This document shows, one piece after another, positions 9,271 through 18,117 of a DNA stretch of 64,000 nucleotides. How positions within the stretch are numbered: position 1 is the stretch's first letter; each line of letters opens with the position of its first letter. Source of the DNA: Acidobacteriota bacterium (GTDB taxonomy: Bacteria > Acidobacteriota > Holophagae > Holophagales > Holophagaceae); the NCBI GenBank assembly GCA_016213735.1, contig JACQZU010000020.1, positions 186,001 through 250,000 on the forward strand, read 5' to 3'. Made by a program: the position numbers and the translations under genes. The notes under the pieces are model-generated. The model was given only the letters and a program-made list of their open reading frames with translations, searched no databases and was not told the origin of the DNA.

Positions 9271-11979
9271 ATGGCTTCCTACACGCTATTGGTGCACGCG
9301 CCCGGGGCGGCTCCCCAGCGGCGCCGATTCTCCCAGCCCCGGGTCTCCATTGGACGGGAATCGGGGGATCTGGTCCTGGGGGATCCCCAGTGCTCCTCCC
9401 GCCACGCGGAACTCCTGCTCGAGGCCGGAACCCTCCTCCTCCGGGACCTGGGCAGCACCAACGGCACCTGGCACGAAGGCGGGAAGGTCGCGGAGCTCCG
9501 CCTCCTCCCGGGAATGGCGGTCCAGATCGGGGCCCACCGTCTGGAAGTGGAGAGCCTGGAGGGCGCCGCCGCGCCTGGGGGCACCATGGTGGCCCCCGCG
9601 GGGGCTCCCCCCGAACCTCCGCGCTACGTGCTGGCCATCCAGGCCAAGGGACAGCCCGAGATCCTCAGAGAGTTCATGGATGAACGGGTGACCATCGGAC
9701 GGGCTGCCGCGGACATCCTGCTGGCGGACCCCGCCTGCTCCACGCGCCACGCGGAACTGCTTTTCCAGGGCGGGCGGCTGCGCCTTCGGGACCTTGGGAG
9801 CACCAACGGCACGTGGCTCCAGGGGCAGCGGATCCAGGAGCTGGACTGGACCCCGGGAACCACCGTCCGCATCGGAACCCACGACCTGACCCTGCGGGAG
9901 CTCCGGACCCCGGGCCAGGTTCCCCAGGCCGCCCTGCCCCCACCCTTGCCCTCCCCTCCTCCGCAGCCGGTTCGGGCGGCCCCGTCCCCCTCCGCGGCCC
10001 CGAGGAAAAAAGGCGGATCCCGGGTGCTCTGGGTCGTGCTCCTCCTGCTGCTCCTCGGGGGGTGCACTGCGGGCGGTCTGCTCTTCTTCGGCGTGCTCTC
10101 CCTGGGCGCGGGTTCCAAAGGGGCCACGCCCCAACTCGCGGAGGCCAAGGAGGCCACCGTCAAGTTCGTCTGGTTCGCCGGCGAACCCGGCCCCGGAGCC
10201 CATGGAGGCACCGCCAACGCCCGGGTGCGGGTGGGCCCCAACAAGAGCGGCACGGTCTCCGTCGGCGTGGCCGAGGAATTCGCCGGGGGCGGCGGGAACC
10301 AGTGGCGCACCGCCACCTGGCTTGCGGCCTTCAACGCCACCCGGGCCGTGGGCGCCACCCTGGCGGACTACGAGTTCAACGTCCACGTCGGAGGCCACAC
10401 GGACGGACCCTCCGCCGGAATGATCACCACGGCCACCATGCTCGCCCTGATCCGGGGGAAGGAGATCCGGGCCGACAGCACCATGACCGGCACCATCAAT
10501 CCCGACGGCACCGCGGGGCCCGTGGGGGGCATCGTCCAGAAGATGGAGGGCGCCAAGGCCTCCGGCCTCAAGCGGTTCGGGTTCCCCATCGGCTGCCGAA
10601 ACCACAAGGACATGAAAACGGGCGAGGACGTGGACCTGGTGGCCCTCGGCCAGCGCCTTGGCCTGGAGGCCAAGGAGATCGGGGACCTGCACGAGGCCTA
10701 CCAGTTCCTCACCGGGGACACTCTGGCGCGCCCCGAGCCCCTGCCCGACGCCGAGATGGAACCCGGGCCCCAGACCCAGGCCCTGCTGCGGGCCAAGCTC
10801 ACGGCATGGAAAGCCCGGATCGAGCGGGAGATCGGCCACCTCAAGGAGGAGGTCCAGAAGACCGGTGTGCCCGCCCAGCTCTCCGCGCCCCTCCTGGAGG
10901 AGGCCGACAAGGCCTTCGCCACCGCCAACCGGGACGAGCGGAACGGCTTCCTCATGCCCGCCCTGGAGGGCTATGCCCAGGCCGCCATCAGCGTCTCCGT
11001 GGCCACACGCCTGACCACCGCCTTCTCCAAGATGGTGAACCTCGACGTGGCCTCGCTCATGCAGGCCATTCAGACCGCGGAGACCGTGAAGGGGGAGCTG
11101 GACGGATTCGGGCAGCAACTCGAGGTCCGGGCCGCCGCCCGGACCCTCGGAGGCCAGATCAACACGACCCACGCCTTCGCCTCCTACGTCAACGCCCGGG
11201 CGGCCATCATGATCGCCGACGATTTCAAGGGCGGCGCCATCTCCCTCCTCCAGGGGATCCAGGCGGGCAAAATTCCCGTGAATCAGGAGACCCTCTCGGC
11301 CCTCCTTCAGCGGGCCACCATGCCCACCCTCTTCCTGGACGCTTCCCGGGTGTTCATGGATTACGCCAAGGACCTCCAGGACCTCATCACGGACGAGGGC
11401 GGGACCAAGGCCCTGTCGGACCAGACCGTGGACCGCACCGTCGCGGGATACGCCAGCGCCTCCGCCGCCGTCCTGGCCTATTTCGACGCCCTCATCACCC
11501 AGGAGGTGGCCAAGGGCAAGGGCCTTTCCATGGAGGACGCCCAGGCCCTCATCGCCAGCCGTGAGATGGACTACTACCTGGCCCGGAAGGCCAACGTCCT
11601 CTCTGAATTCACCGGGGGCGGCACCAGCAGCCCGGGTCTGAAGCTCATGCGCCTCGCGGCCGGGGGATCCGCCTTCCTCACGGGGGCCAAGCTGGTGAAC
11701 AAGTGGTACTCCCTCGGGGGTTCCTTCAATGCCCAGGGGGAGGTGGTGCTGGAGAATCGGCGGGCCCTGTCGGCCCAGCTGGATCTGGCCCGCCGCACCG
11801 CCCGGGAGGCCGCGGCCCGTGCCAAGGCAAGCGTGGGTTTCGTTCCCACCCCCGCCCGCCTGGCCTTCCAGGTCGCCAGCGCCCGCCGGGAAGGGAACGA
11901 CGACGAGAAGCTCGCGGCCCTCGCCAACTACTGGCAGGCCACCTTCTGGAGCGAGATGGCCACCTCGGGGGGGCGGTGA
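9271..11979 (+). CDS. Membrane protein with two FHA domains and a Lon-type (S16) protease domain
   Basis: 902 aa with an unusual architecture. FHA domain 1 lies about residues 5-95 (SIGRESGD, SRHAELLL, DLGSTNGTW), and FHA domain 2 about 120-210 with the same three motifs. A Pro/Ala-rich linker follows, then one transmembrane segment at about 252-280. Beyond it is a Lon-like proteolytic domain: nucleophile loop TDGPSAGM with Ser381, and PVGGIVQK with Lys424. The Ser-Lys spacing of 43 equals that of the Lon dyad (679/722 in E. coli). No AAA+ ATPase module is present. The remainder (about 490-902) is helical and unrecognised. FHA domains bind phosphothreonine, so the cytoplasmic N-terminus may read a Ser/Thr kinase signal and control a protease across the membrane. 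The protease side and target are inferred only. Confidence 0.85.
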   Translation: MASYTLLVHAPGAAPQRRRFSQPRVSIGRESGDLVLGDPQCSSRHAELLLEAGTLLLRDLGSTNGTWHEGGKVAELRLLPGMAVQIGAHRLEVESLEGAAAPGGTMVAPAGAPPEPPRYVLAIQAKGQPEILREFMDERVTIGRAAADILLADPACSTRHAELLFQGGRLRLRDLGSTNGTWLQGQRIQELDWTPGTTVRIGTHDLTLRELRTPGQVPQAALPPPLPSPPPQPVRAAPSPSAAPRKKGGSRVLWVVLLLLLLGGCTAGGLLFFGVLSLGAGSKGATPQLAEAKEATVKFVWFAGEPGPGAHGGTANARVRVGPNKSGTVSVGVAEEFAGGGGNQWRTATWLAAFNATRAVGATLADYEFNVHVGGHTDGPSAGMITTATMLALIRGKEIRADSTMTGTINPDGTAGPVGGIVQKMEGAKASGLKRFGFPIGCRNHKDMKTGEDVDLVALGQRLGLEAKEIGDLHEAYQFLTGDTLARPEPLPDAEMEPGPQTQALLRAKLTAWKARIEREIGHLKEEVQKTGVPAQLSAPLLEEADKAFATANRDERNGFLMPALEGYAQAAISVSVATRLTTAFSKMVNLDVASLMQAIQTAETVKGELDGFGQQLEVRAAARTLGGQINTTHAFASYVNARAAIMIADDFKGGAISLLQGIQAGKIPVNQETLSALLQRATMPTLFLDASRVFMDYAKDLQDLITDEGGTKALSDQTVDRTVAGYASASAAVLAYFDALITQEVAKGKGLSMEDAQALIASREMDYYLARKANVLSEFTGGGTSSPGLKLMRLAAGGSAFLTGAKLVNKWYSLGGSFNAQGEVVLENRRALSAQLDLARRTAREAAARAKASVGFVPTPARLAFQVASARREGNDDEKLAALANYWQATFWSEMATSGGR

Positions 11980-12021
11980 GGGGGTCCAGTTAGACTGGAA
12001 CCTGCCGGACCCCGGAGGACC

Positions 12022-14343
12022 ATGCCACACGCCAGGACCCTTCCCAAGACCCGCCTTCTGGCGGGGATCGGACTCACGGCCCTCCTCCTCCTCACCCTGC
12101 TGCGCCTGGCCTTCCTCTGGAACTTCGAGGGCTTCGCGGGTTTGCGGGAACCCGGCGTCCTGCGGGCTTTCTACCTGGGGTTCAAGTTCGACACCCGCTG
12201 GGTGGCCCTGGCCCTGGCCCCAGCCTGGGTCCTGCTGAAGCCCGGCTCCCGCGGCGGGGAGTCGGGATGGCGCCGGGCCGGAGCCCCCCTCGTGCTGTTC
12301 CTCTGCCTCGGGCTCTACGTGGCCCTGCTCTGCATCGCCATGGTCAACGACGTGGCCGCACGGCCCTGGCTGCTGGCGTGGATCTTCGCGGTGGCCCTCT
12401 ACCGGGGCCTCTTCCCCCTGGACGGGCTGGAGGATCTGCCGGCCCGGGTGCTCTGGGGGGCCTACGGTGCGGTGGCCTTGGGAGCCACCTTCCTCGGCTA
12501 CTTCGTGGATTTCGGCGCCTTCGCCTACATCCACATGCGTCTCAACGGGGCTCTTCTGATGTTCCTCGACAACCCGGACATCAGCGGCCGGATGCTTTGG
12601 CAGACCTACCCGATCCTGCGCCTGGCCCTCCTCCTGACTGCCCTCGTGACCGCGGGGCTATGGCTGATCCGCCGCAGCGCCCTCCGCCTGCGCTTCCAGG
12701 GCTCCCGGGGCACCCGGATCCTCGCCCGCGTGGCCGTGAGCGTTGTGCTCCTCGCGGTCATGTGGGGCAAGTGGAGTCGATACCCCCTCCGATGGGGCGA
12801 GGCCTTCGAAGCGCGCCATCCCTTCCACGCCCATCTGGCGCTCAACCCCCTGCTCTTCTTCCTGGAAACCCGTGCCGAGATGGACGGGGGCTATTCCCTG
12901 GACGAGGTGAAGGCCACCCACGCCACCCTGGCCGAGTACTTCGGGATCCCCGTGGCCTACGACCGGGAGGGCCTGCCCAGCCTGGACCGGGCGGTGGAGC
13001 CCCGGGCCCAGGTGGCGGGGACCCCCAACATCGTCTTCATCCAGCTGGAGAGCCTGGCAGCCTTCAAGACCACTCCCTTCGGCAATCCCCTGGATCCCAC
13101 GCCCTACCTGGATCGGCTCTGCCGGGAGGGCATCCTCTTCGACCGGTTCTTCGTGGTGATGGAGAACACCAGCCGCTCGATGTTCGCCACCCTCTTCGGC
13201 ACCCCGGATGTCAGTTCCGTTCAGAACGCCACCCGGAATCCTCTGCTGGTGGACCAGCACACCCTGCTGTCCGCCCTTCCCGAATACGACAAGAGCTTCT
13301 GGCTCGGGGGCAGCGCCAACTGGGCCCAGATCCGGGCGGCCCTGAAGAACAACGTGAAGGACGTGACCCTGCACGAGGAGGGCTCCTTCTCCAGTCCCGT
13401 GGTGGATGTCTGGGGGATCTCCGACGTGGACCTCCTGCTGGAGGCTCACGCCAAGTTCCGGGCGACGCGCACTCCTTTCTGGGCCTACGTTCAGACCAGC
13501 GGCAACCACCCTCCCTTCACGATTCCCCCCCACCACAAGGATTTCCGGGTCCGGAACCTGGATGAGGCCCGCCTCAAGGCCGCGGGCTTCACGGGGAACG
13601 AGGAGTTCAACGCGGTGCGCCTCATGGATCACGCCCTGGAGTCCTTTTTCGAGGCCGCCCGGAAGGAGCCCTACTTCGCGAACACGATCTTCCTGCTCTG
13701 GGGGGACCACGGGATCCCCCGGGGCAGCACGGACAGGCGCTTCGGGGATCTCACCCTGGCCATCCACCAGGTGCCCTTCCTGATGTACGCCCCGGGCCTG
13801 CTGCGCCCGGAGCGGCGGCACACCATCGCCTCCCAGGTGGACATTCTTCCGACGCTGGTGGCCCTCCTCGGCCGGCCGGCGCGCACGAAGACCCTCGGCA
13901 AGGATCTCTTTGACCCCCGGTTCGAGGAGAGCGCCGCGGCCTTCACCTTCACCACCTTCCGGCGTCCCCCGCGCCACGGTCTGCTCCAGGGGGACTTCTA
14001 CCTGAACGTGGAACCCGACGGCCGGGCCCGCCTTTTCCGCACGGACCAGCCCGATCCTCCCGACCTTGCCGCCACGGACCCCGAACGCGCCCGCCGGATG
14101 CAGGAACTGGCCCGGGGGTTCCTCGCCTGGAGCCGTTTCCTCCTCAGCCACAACCGGCCTGATATTCCGTGGGGGGCAACGGCTGCGCCTGGGCCCCCCA
14201 CACCCCCGCGCCCACCGAAGGGAAACCCTTCGCTGGGCTTCCATTCCCCCTGGGGGGCAACGGCTGCGCCTGGGCCCCTCCCACCCCCGCGCCCAGCGTC
14301 TCGAGGCCCGGTGGGGTCCCCCTCCCGGAGCGCCCCTCCATGA
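12022..14343 (+). CDS. LTA-synthase/sulfatase-family membrane enzyme
   Basis: 773 aa. About five N-terminal membrane helices (residues 10-255) are followed by an extracytoplasmic alkaline-phosphatase-fold domain. Visible active-site elements are the metal ligand Glu in IVFIQLESLA, the nucleophile Thr383 in ENTSRSMF, and WGDHGIPRG. Homologues move phosphoglycerol or phosphoethanolamine onto glycans or lipids. In a diderm the likely role is modification of periplasmic glucans, lipid A or another envelope polymer; this is inference. GGAGGACC precedes the ATG. The last ~60 codons are low-complexity Pro/Ala and are encoded by two repeat copies (14170-14295), so the tail is probably not part of the fold. 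The stop overlaps the next ATG. Confidence 0.88.
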   Translation: MPHARTLPKTRLLAGIGLTALLLLTLLRLAFLWNFEGFAGLREPGVLRAFYLGFKFDTRWVALALAPAWVLLKPGSRGGESGWRRAGAPLVLFLCLGLYVALLCIAMVNDVAARPWLLAWIFAVALYRGLFPLDGLEDLPARVLWGAYGAVALGATFLGYFVDFGAFAYIHMRLNGALLMFLDNPDISGRMLWQTYPILRLALLLTALVTAGLWLIRRSALRLRFQGSRGTRILARVAVSVVLLAVMWGKWSRYPLRWGEAFEARHPFHAHLALNPLLFFLETRAEMDGGYSLDEVKATHATLAEYFGIPVAYDREGLPSLDRAVEPRAQVAGTPNIVFIQLESLAAFKTTPFGNPLDPTPYLDRLCREGILFDRFFVVMENTSRSMFATLFGTPDVSSVQNATRNPLLVDQHTLLSALPEYDKSFWLGGSANWAQIRAALKNNVKDVTLHEEGSFSSPVVDVWGISDVDLLLEAHAKFRATRTPFWAYVQTSGNHPPFTIPPHHKDFRVRNLDEARLKAAGFTGNEEFNAVRLMDHALESFFEAARKEPYFANTIFLLWGDHGIPRGSTDRRFGDLTLAIHQVPFLMYAPGLLRPERRHTIASQVDILPTLVALLGRPARTKTLGKDLFDPRFEESAAAFTFTTFRRPPRHGLLQGDFYLNVEPDGRARLFRTDQPDPPDLAATDPERARRMQELARGFLAWSRFLLSHNRPDIPWGATAAPGPPTPPRPPKGNPSLGFHSPWGATAAPGPLPPPRPASRGPVGSPSRSAPP
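14170..14214 (+). repeat. 45-bp repeat copy A with palindromic core
   Basis: 45-nt unit. The core 14172-14198 reads GGGGGC-AAC-GGC-TGC-GCC-TGG-GCCCCC, a nested palindrome. It is repeated 81 nt downstream with three mismatches at most. Copies in opposite orientation, with a longer inner stem, occur at 31105-31137 and 31328-31360. Confidence 0.85.
14251..14295 (+). repeat. 45-bp repeat copy B with palindromic core
   Basis: Second copy, exactly 81 nt (27 codons) after copy A, so the reading frame of the LTA-synthase-like gene is kept and the peptide GATAAPGP recurs. Core 14253-14279. Between the copies lies a perfect 7-bp hairpin CGAAGGG-AAA-CCCTTCG. Confidence 0.85.
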
Positions 14344-15434
14344 CCCGCTGGATGCTCTCCTACGCCCTCGCCCTGCTGTCCCTGGTGGGGGTCGGGTGGC
14401 CTCCGAGGGCCAGGGTGGACGCCCCCCGCACGGGGATCCCGGCGGAACCCGGGGCGACCCCCGGCAGCGTCCGGTACCGTGCCACCACCAGCCTTCCCTG
14501 GGTGCTCCCTGGGGCCTTTCGCAAGGCCTGGGTTGAGGAACAGGGCGGTCAGGTGAGGTGGGCCAGCCCCAACCGTGCCGACGTCGAGGTGCCCGCTCCC
14601 CGGACCGGCCATGGATCCCGCTTCCGGATCGTCCAGGTGGCGGACCTCATCATCCCGGGGCGGGAAGCCCTGATGGAGCAGTTCCTCCTGGAGATGGAAC
14701 GCCTGCGGCCCGACGCCGTTCTGGTGACCGGGGACATCGCCTACGCTGAAAGCAGGGCCTGGTACGACGCCATGCTGGGCTATTTCCGGAGGCTGGAACT
14801 CCAGGGGATCCCGGTGTTGGCGGCTCCTGGGAACCACGAACGGAAGGCCTGGCCGGAATACCTTCGCGCCTTCGGCCCCCTGGGGGACCACTGCGCCGAC
14901 CTTGGTCCCCTTCGGGTGATCAGCCTGGATTCCGCCCACGGACGGGATCGCCTCACCCCGAGCCAGTTGGGCTGGCTCCGGGATTGCCTGGAAAGGGCGG
15001 GAGACAAGGTCACCGTGATCCAGCTGCACCATCCCGTTTTTCCCGCCGGCCCTGCCCAGCACGGGGAGGCGGGAGGCAGCGGCGGCTCCCTCCAGGGATT
15101 CCAGAAGGCCTTCGTGGACCTCTGCGTGCAGCACCGCGTGGCGGCCGTCCTGTCGGGCCACTGGCACGCCGACGCCGTCTTCGACGCCCAGGGGCGCCTG
15201 CGGGACGACACCGCCGATTTCCCCGGACCCAAGTTCATCGTCACCACGGCCCTGGGGAACGAACTGCGCCGGGTGACCCGCTGGCCAGAGGTCCACTACG
15301 GCTACCGGGTGCTGGAATTCGAGGGGGGTCGCCTGGCCCGCTACACCCACGGGGATGGACCGGACGGGAAGCCCCGCCCCATCGCCAGCACGCCCCTGGG
15401 TCTGCCTCCGGGGCTGAAGGAATTCCCCCGATGA
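14340..15434 (+). CDS. Exported metallophosphoesterase-like protein with degenerate first motif
   Basis: 364 aa. The N-terminal hydrophobic segment (residues 5-20) suggests export or anchoring. Calcineurin-type motifs are present: GDIAY, GNHE, LHHP and GHWH. The first motif, normally D-x-H in SDLH, reads VADLIIPG, so the first metal-binding His is missing. Either this is a subfamily with altered metal coordination or activity is reduced. The ATG overlaps the stop of the LTA-synthase-like gene and its stop overlaps the next ATG, giving a tightly coupled trio, so it probably acts on the same envelope substrate. Confidence 0.82.
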   Translation: MTRWMLSYALALLSLVGVGWPPRARVDAPRTGIPAEPGATPGSVRYRATTSLPWVLPGAFRKAWVEEQGGQVRWASPNRADVEVPAPRTGHGSRFRIVQVADLIIPGREALMEQFLLEMERLRPDAVLVTGDIAYAESRAWYDAMLGYFRRLELQGIPVLAAPGNHERKAWPEYLRAFGPLGDHCADLGPLRVISLDSAHGRDRLTPSQLGWLRDCLERAGDKVTVIQLHHPVFPAGPAQHGEAGGSGGSLQGFQKAFVDLCVQHRVAAVLSGHWHADAVFDAQGRLRDDTADFPGPKFIVTTALGNELRRVTRWPEVHYGYRVLEFEGGRLARYTHGDGPDGKPRPIASTPLGLPPGLKEFPR

Positions 15435-16306
15435 GGCAGACCTGGCTCATCCTCTACCTGGGAACCCTGGTGCACCTCCTCACCCTCTACGGGTGGAACC
15501 TGCGCCAGCCTTCCGCGTGGCTGGTCCTGGTTCCCGTCCTCGGGGTGCTCGTCCTGCCCCGGATCCTGAAGGGACGGGGGGTCCTGGAGCGGCCCCTCCT
15601 GTTGCGTGGAGCGGGGCTGGCGGGCTTCGCCTGTGCCTTCTTCTTCGTCCGCTCGGTCCATCTCGGGGCCTACGAGACCGGGGTCCCGGCGTCCAACCTG
15701 CTTTTGGCCGGGGCGGGCCTTGCCTCCCTCCTTCCCGGCCTGGCGGAGGCTTCGGACAACGGGCCAGCGGCCTGGCTATGGATCGGGTTCTGGTCCTGCG
15801 CCGGAAGCCTGGACCCTGCCCTTCCCCTCCTCGGAGCGGGGCTGGGGGGCATGCTGGCTGGCAGCGGGATTTGGGGGGCGGAACTCCCCCTGACCCCTCC
15901 GCTGGCCTTGCGCCGGCCCTTCCTGGCCTTCCTGGTGTTCGGACTGGCCTATCCCAAGGCTTGGTGGGATTTCCAACTCCGGCCCGAAGGGGCCTGGACC
16001 CTGGGGGTGCTGGCCTTGGGAGCCGCCTTCGCGGCTGTTCCGTGGGTGCGCCAGAGGATCGGACACCTTCCCGAAAGTTTCCTGGTGGGTGCTGCGGGAG
16101 CCCTGGCCATTCTGTACGGACCCGCCTGGCACCTGGCCTGGGGGGCAGCCCTGGGGCTGGTCCTGGGGTCGTTGTGGGGCCGCCTCGGACGCTCGAGTTG
16201 GGCCCCGGCGGCCGGCGCGTACCTTCTGGGCCTTTGCGTCAGTTTCGCCCTGCACGCCAATGCCTGGGTGCCCGGATTGCGCCACCTGGTTTGGCTGGGG
16301 AACTGA
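15431..16306 (+). CDS. Polytopic membrane protein of unknown function
   Basis: 291 aa, almost entirely hydrophobic with about eight to ten predicted helices and Gly/Leu-rich stretches (for example GAGLGGMLAGSGIWG). No recognised motif. Its ATG overlaps the phosphoesterase stop (ATGAG), so it is the third gene of the envelope operon with the LTA-synthase-like enzyme. A transport, flippase or scaffold role would fit the context but is not shown by sequence. Confidence 0.78.
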   Translation: MRQTWLILYLGTLVHLLTLYGWNLRQPSAWLVLVPVLGVLVLPRILKGRGVLERPLLLRGAGLAGFACAFFFVRSVHLGAYETGVPASNLLLAGAGLASLLPGLAEASDNGPAAWLWIGFWSCAGSLDPALPLLGAGLGGMLAGSGIWGAELPLTPPLALRRPFLAFLVFGLAYPKAWWDFQLRPEGAWTLGVLALGAAFAAVPWVRQRIGHLPESFLVGAAGALAILYGPAWHLAWGAALGLVLGSLWGRLGRSSWAPAAGAYLLGLCVSFALHANAWVPGLRHLVWLGN

Positions 16307-16346
16307 AAATTGATCCCCCCCGTCCCAATTCATGCGCCGGAGAATA

Positions 16347-17081
16347 ATGACCGAAGGGTTCATCAAGGGGATGGGGTCCGTCACGGGGGGGTCGGGTGCC
16401 ATGGAACGGGACTGGTGCGGCGAACTGGTGTCATACATCCGCGGAGCGGATCGGGTCGCGGCGAATGCGCTGATCTCGGACTGGGCTGAACGCAGTTCCT
16501 ACGAGTCCGCCGTGGTCGAATTGATGGCCCCGGCCCTGGAACTGTTCGGGAAACTCTGGGCGGACAATGCCGGGGACACTTCCCTGGCCCAGGGCTATGT
16601 GGCCGCCAAGGTTGCGGAGGACCTCCTCTCCAAGGTCCTGGCCCTTCGGGAAACCTCCGGACTTCCGCCGGCGCCCGCCAAGGGTCCCGTGGTGGTGGGA
16701 AACATCGAAGACGACTTCCATCCCCTGGGGAGGAAGATGCTCGTGGCCTTCCTCCGTTGCGATGGGTGGAAGGTGGAGGACCTGGGGGTGGACGTTTCTC
16801 CCGGGGCTTTCGTGGACAGCGCCCAGGAGGTGGGGGCCAGGGTGGTGGGCGCCTCCGCCATGATGTTCAGCACGGCGAAGAACGTGAAGCGCCTCCGGGA
16901 GGAGGTGGACCGCCGCGGGCTCCGGGGCCGGCTACAGATCGCCGCCGGGGGGGCCGTGTTCCGCCTGCGCCCTGAACTGGTGGTGGAATTCGGCGCGGAC
17001 GGCACATCCCCGACGGCCCTTCAGGCCCCCGCCTTGTTCCAGGAACTCTGGGCTCGATCCGTTCGCCTGTTTCCCGGTTGA
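16347..17081 (+). CDS. Corrinoid (B12)-binding methyltransfer protein
   Basis: 244 aa. An N-terminal helical cap (about 20-100, methionine-synthase/MtaC type) is followed by a Rossmann B12 domain with base-off ligand motif D123-x-H125-x-x-G128 (DFHPLG), then ASAMM and AAGGA strands. Such proteins carry a methyl group between a substrate methyltransferase and an acceptor methyltransferase. Start placed at ATG 16347, because GGAG lies 5-6 nt ahead; an ATG at 16332 lacks a site. A methyltransferase-like gene follows 10 bp downstream. No RamA-type reactivase or dedicated substrate methyltransferase is seen nearby. Confidence 0.9.
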   Translation: MTEGFIKGMGSVTGGSGAMERDWCGELVSYIRGADRVAANALISDWAERSSYESAVVELMAPALELFGKLWADNAGDTSLAQGYVAAKVAEDLLSKVLALRETSGLPPAPAKGPVVVGNIEDDFHPLGRKMLVAFLRCDGWKVEDLGVDVSPGAFVDSAQEVGARVVGASAMMFSTAKNVKRLREEVDRRGLRGRLQIAAGGAVFRLRPELVVEFGADGTSPTALQAPALFQELWARSVRLFPG

Positions 17082-17091
17082 GGAGGGAAAC

Positions 17092-18117
17092 ATGAACAGC
17101 CTCGAACGCGTGTTCGCCGCCGTCACCGGGCACCCCCAGGACCGCCCGGCTTTCCTCCTCAATTCCACCCTCTACGGATCCCGCCTCGCCGGGCACCCCC
17201 TGCCCGTTCACTACTCGGAGGCCCGGGCCTACGCCGAAGGCCAGATCGCTGTCCTGGAGACCTTCGGGCCGGACCTTCTCCTGAGCCCCTTCCTGGCAGC
17301 CCCCCTGGGGGAAGCCTTCGGAAGCAAGGCCACGCCCCCGAGGGGTTACGCCCCCAACATCGCCGAATACGCCGCCCGCTCGGTGGATGAGGCCCTGCGC
17401 CTTCCCCTCCCCGATGTGGACAGCCACCCTCGCCTGGTCTACCTCCGGGACTGTGTGCGCATCCTCGCGGCGCGCCACCCGGGGGAGGTGCCGGTGGCCG
17501 GGCTGCTCCTGAGCCCCGTGGACCTGCCGCCTCTCATCATCGGAATGGACGCCTGGTTGGACACCCTCCTCGCGGACCCCGACCTCGCCCGCCGCTTCCT
17601 CGACCACCTCACGCCCTTTTTCGTCGCCCTCGGCAACGCCTTCCTTTCGGACGGGGCCACCCTCCTGGCCCTCACGGCGAATTTCGCCAACCCGAGCCTG
17701 GTCCCCCGGCGCGTGGTGGAGGAGGTCTCGCGGCCCGCCCTCCAGGCCGCCTTCGGGCAAATCCGGGGGCCCATGATCCTCCACCACGGGGGCCCCACCC
17801 TGGTTCCCCACCTCGACGCCTACCTCGGACTGCCTGGGCTGGCGGGCTTCCTCGTGGATGCCAGGGATTCCCTGGTCCAGGCCCGATCCCTGGCCGGGGA
17901 GGCCCCGGTGATCCTGGGGAACCTGGACGGACCGGGGCTGGAACACCTGGATCCCGAAAGCGTGGGGATCATGTGCGACCGCATCCTGGCCGACCGGGCC
18001 CAGGATTCCCACTTCGTCCTCGCCACCTCCGCCGCGGACATCTCCCTGGCAACCCCGCCCGAGAACCTCCAGGCCATCACGGATGCGGTATGCCGATCCC
18101 GGCCGATCCCGCCATGA
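17092..18117 (+). CDS. Uroporphyrinogen-decarboxylase-superfamily methyltransferase (MtaA/CmuA-like)
   Basis: 341 aa with the UroD fold of corrinoid:coenzyme methyltransferases. The N-terminus NSLERVFAAVTG matches that group, as does the adjacent corrinoid gene. The usual H-x-C zinc motif reads LHHGGP, so the Cys is absent and metal binding is uncertain. Haem synthesis (true HemE) is unlikely given context. GAGGAGGG lies 5 nt before the ATG. The stop overlaps the next start (ATGA). The methyl acceptor could be tetrahydrofolate or a thiol; Holophaga relatives are known for O-demethylation of aromatics, which makes methyl metabolism plausible but unproven. Confidence 0.85.
   Translation: MNSLERVFAAVTGHPQDRPAFLLNSTLYGSRLAGHPLPVHYSEARAYAEGQIAVLETFGPDLLLSPFLAAPLGEAFGSKATPPRGYAPNIAEYAARSVDEALRLPLPDVDSHPRLVYLRDCVRILAARHPGEVPVAGLLLSPVDLPPLIIGMDAWLDTLLADPDLARRFLDHLTPFFVALGNAFLSDGATLLALTANFANPSLVPRRVVEEVSRPALQAAFGQIRGPMILHHGGPTLVPHLDAYLGLPGLAGFLVDARDSLVQARSLAGEAPVILGNLDGPGLEHLDPESVGIMCDRILADRAQDSHFVLATSAADISLATPPENLQAITDAVCRSRPIPP

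Noticed and set aside
9286-12534. 1,082-codon open frame on the minus strand opposite the FHA-Lon protease
   Set aside because: It has Gly/Arg/His/Gly-rich low-information composition and no motif; the plus-strand frame has clear FHA and Lon motifs. Antisense frames stay open because of high third-position GC.
16307-16346. Cobalamin riboswitch ahead of the corrinoid cassette
   Set aside because: Only about 40 nt separate it from the preceding gene and no B12-box-like sequence is visible.
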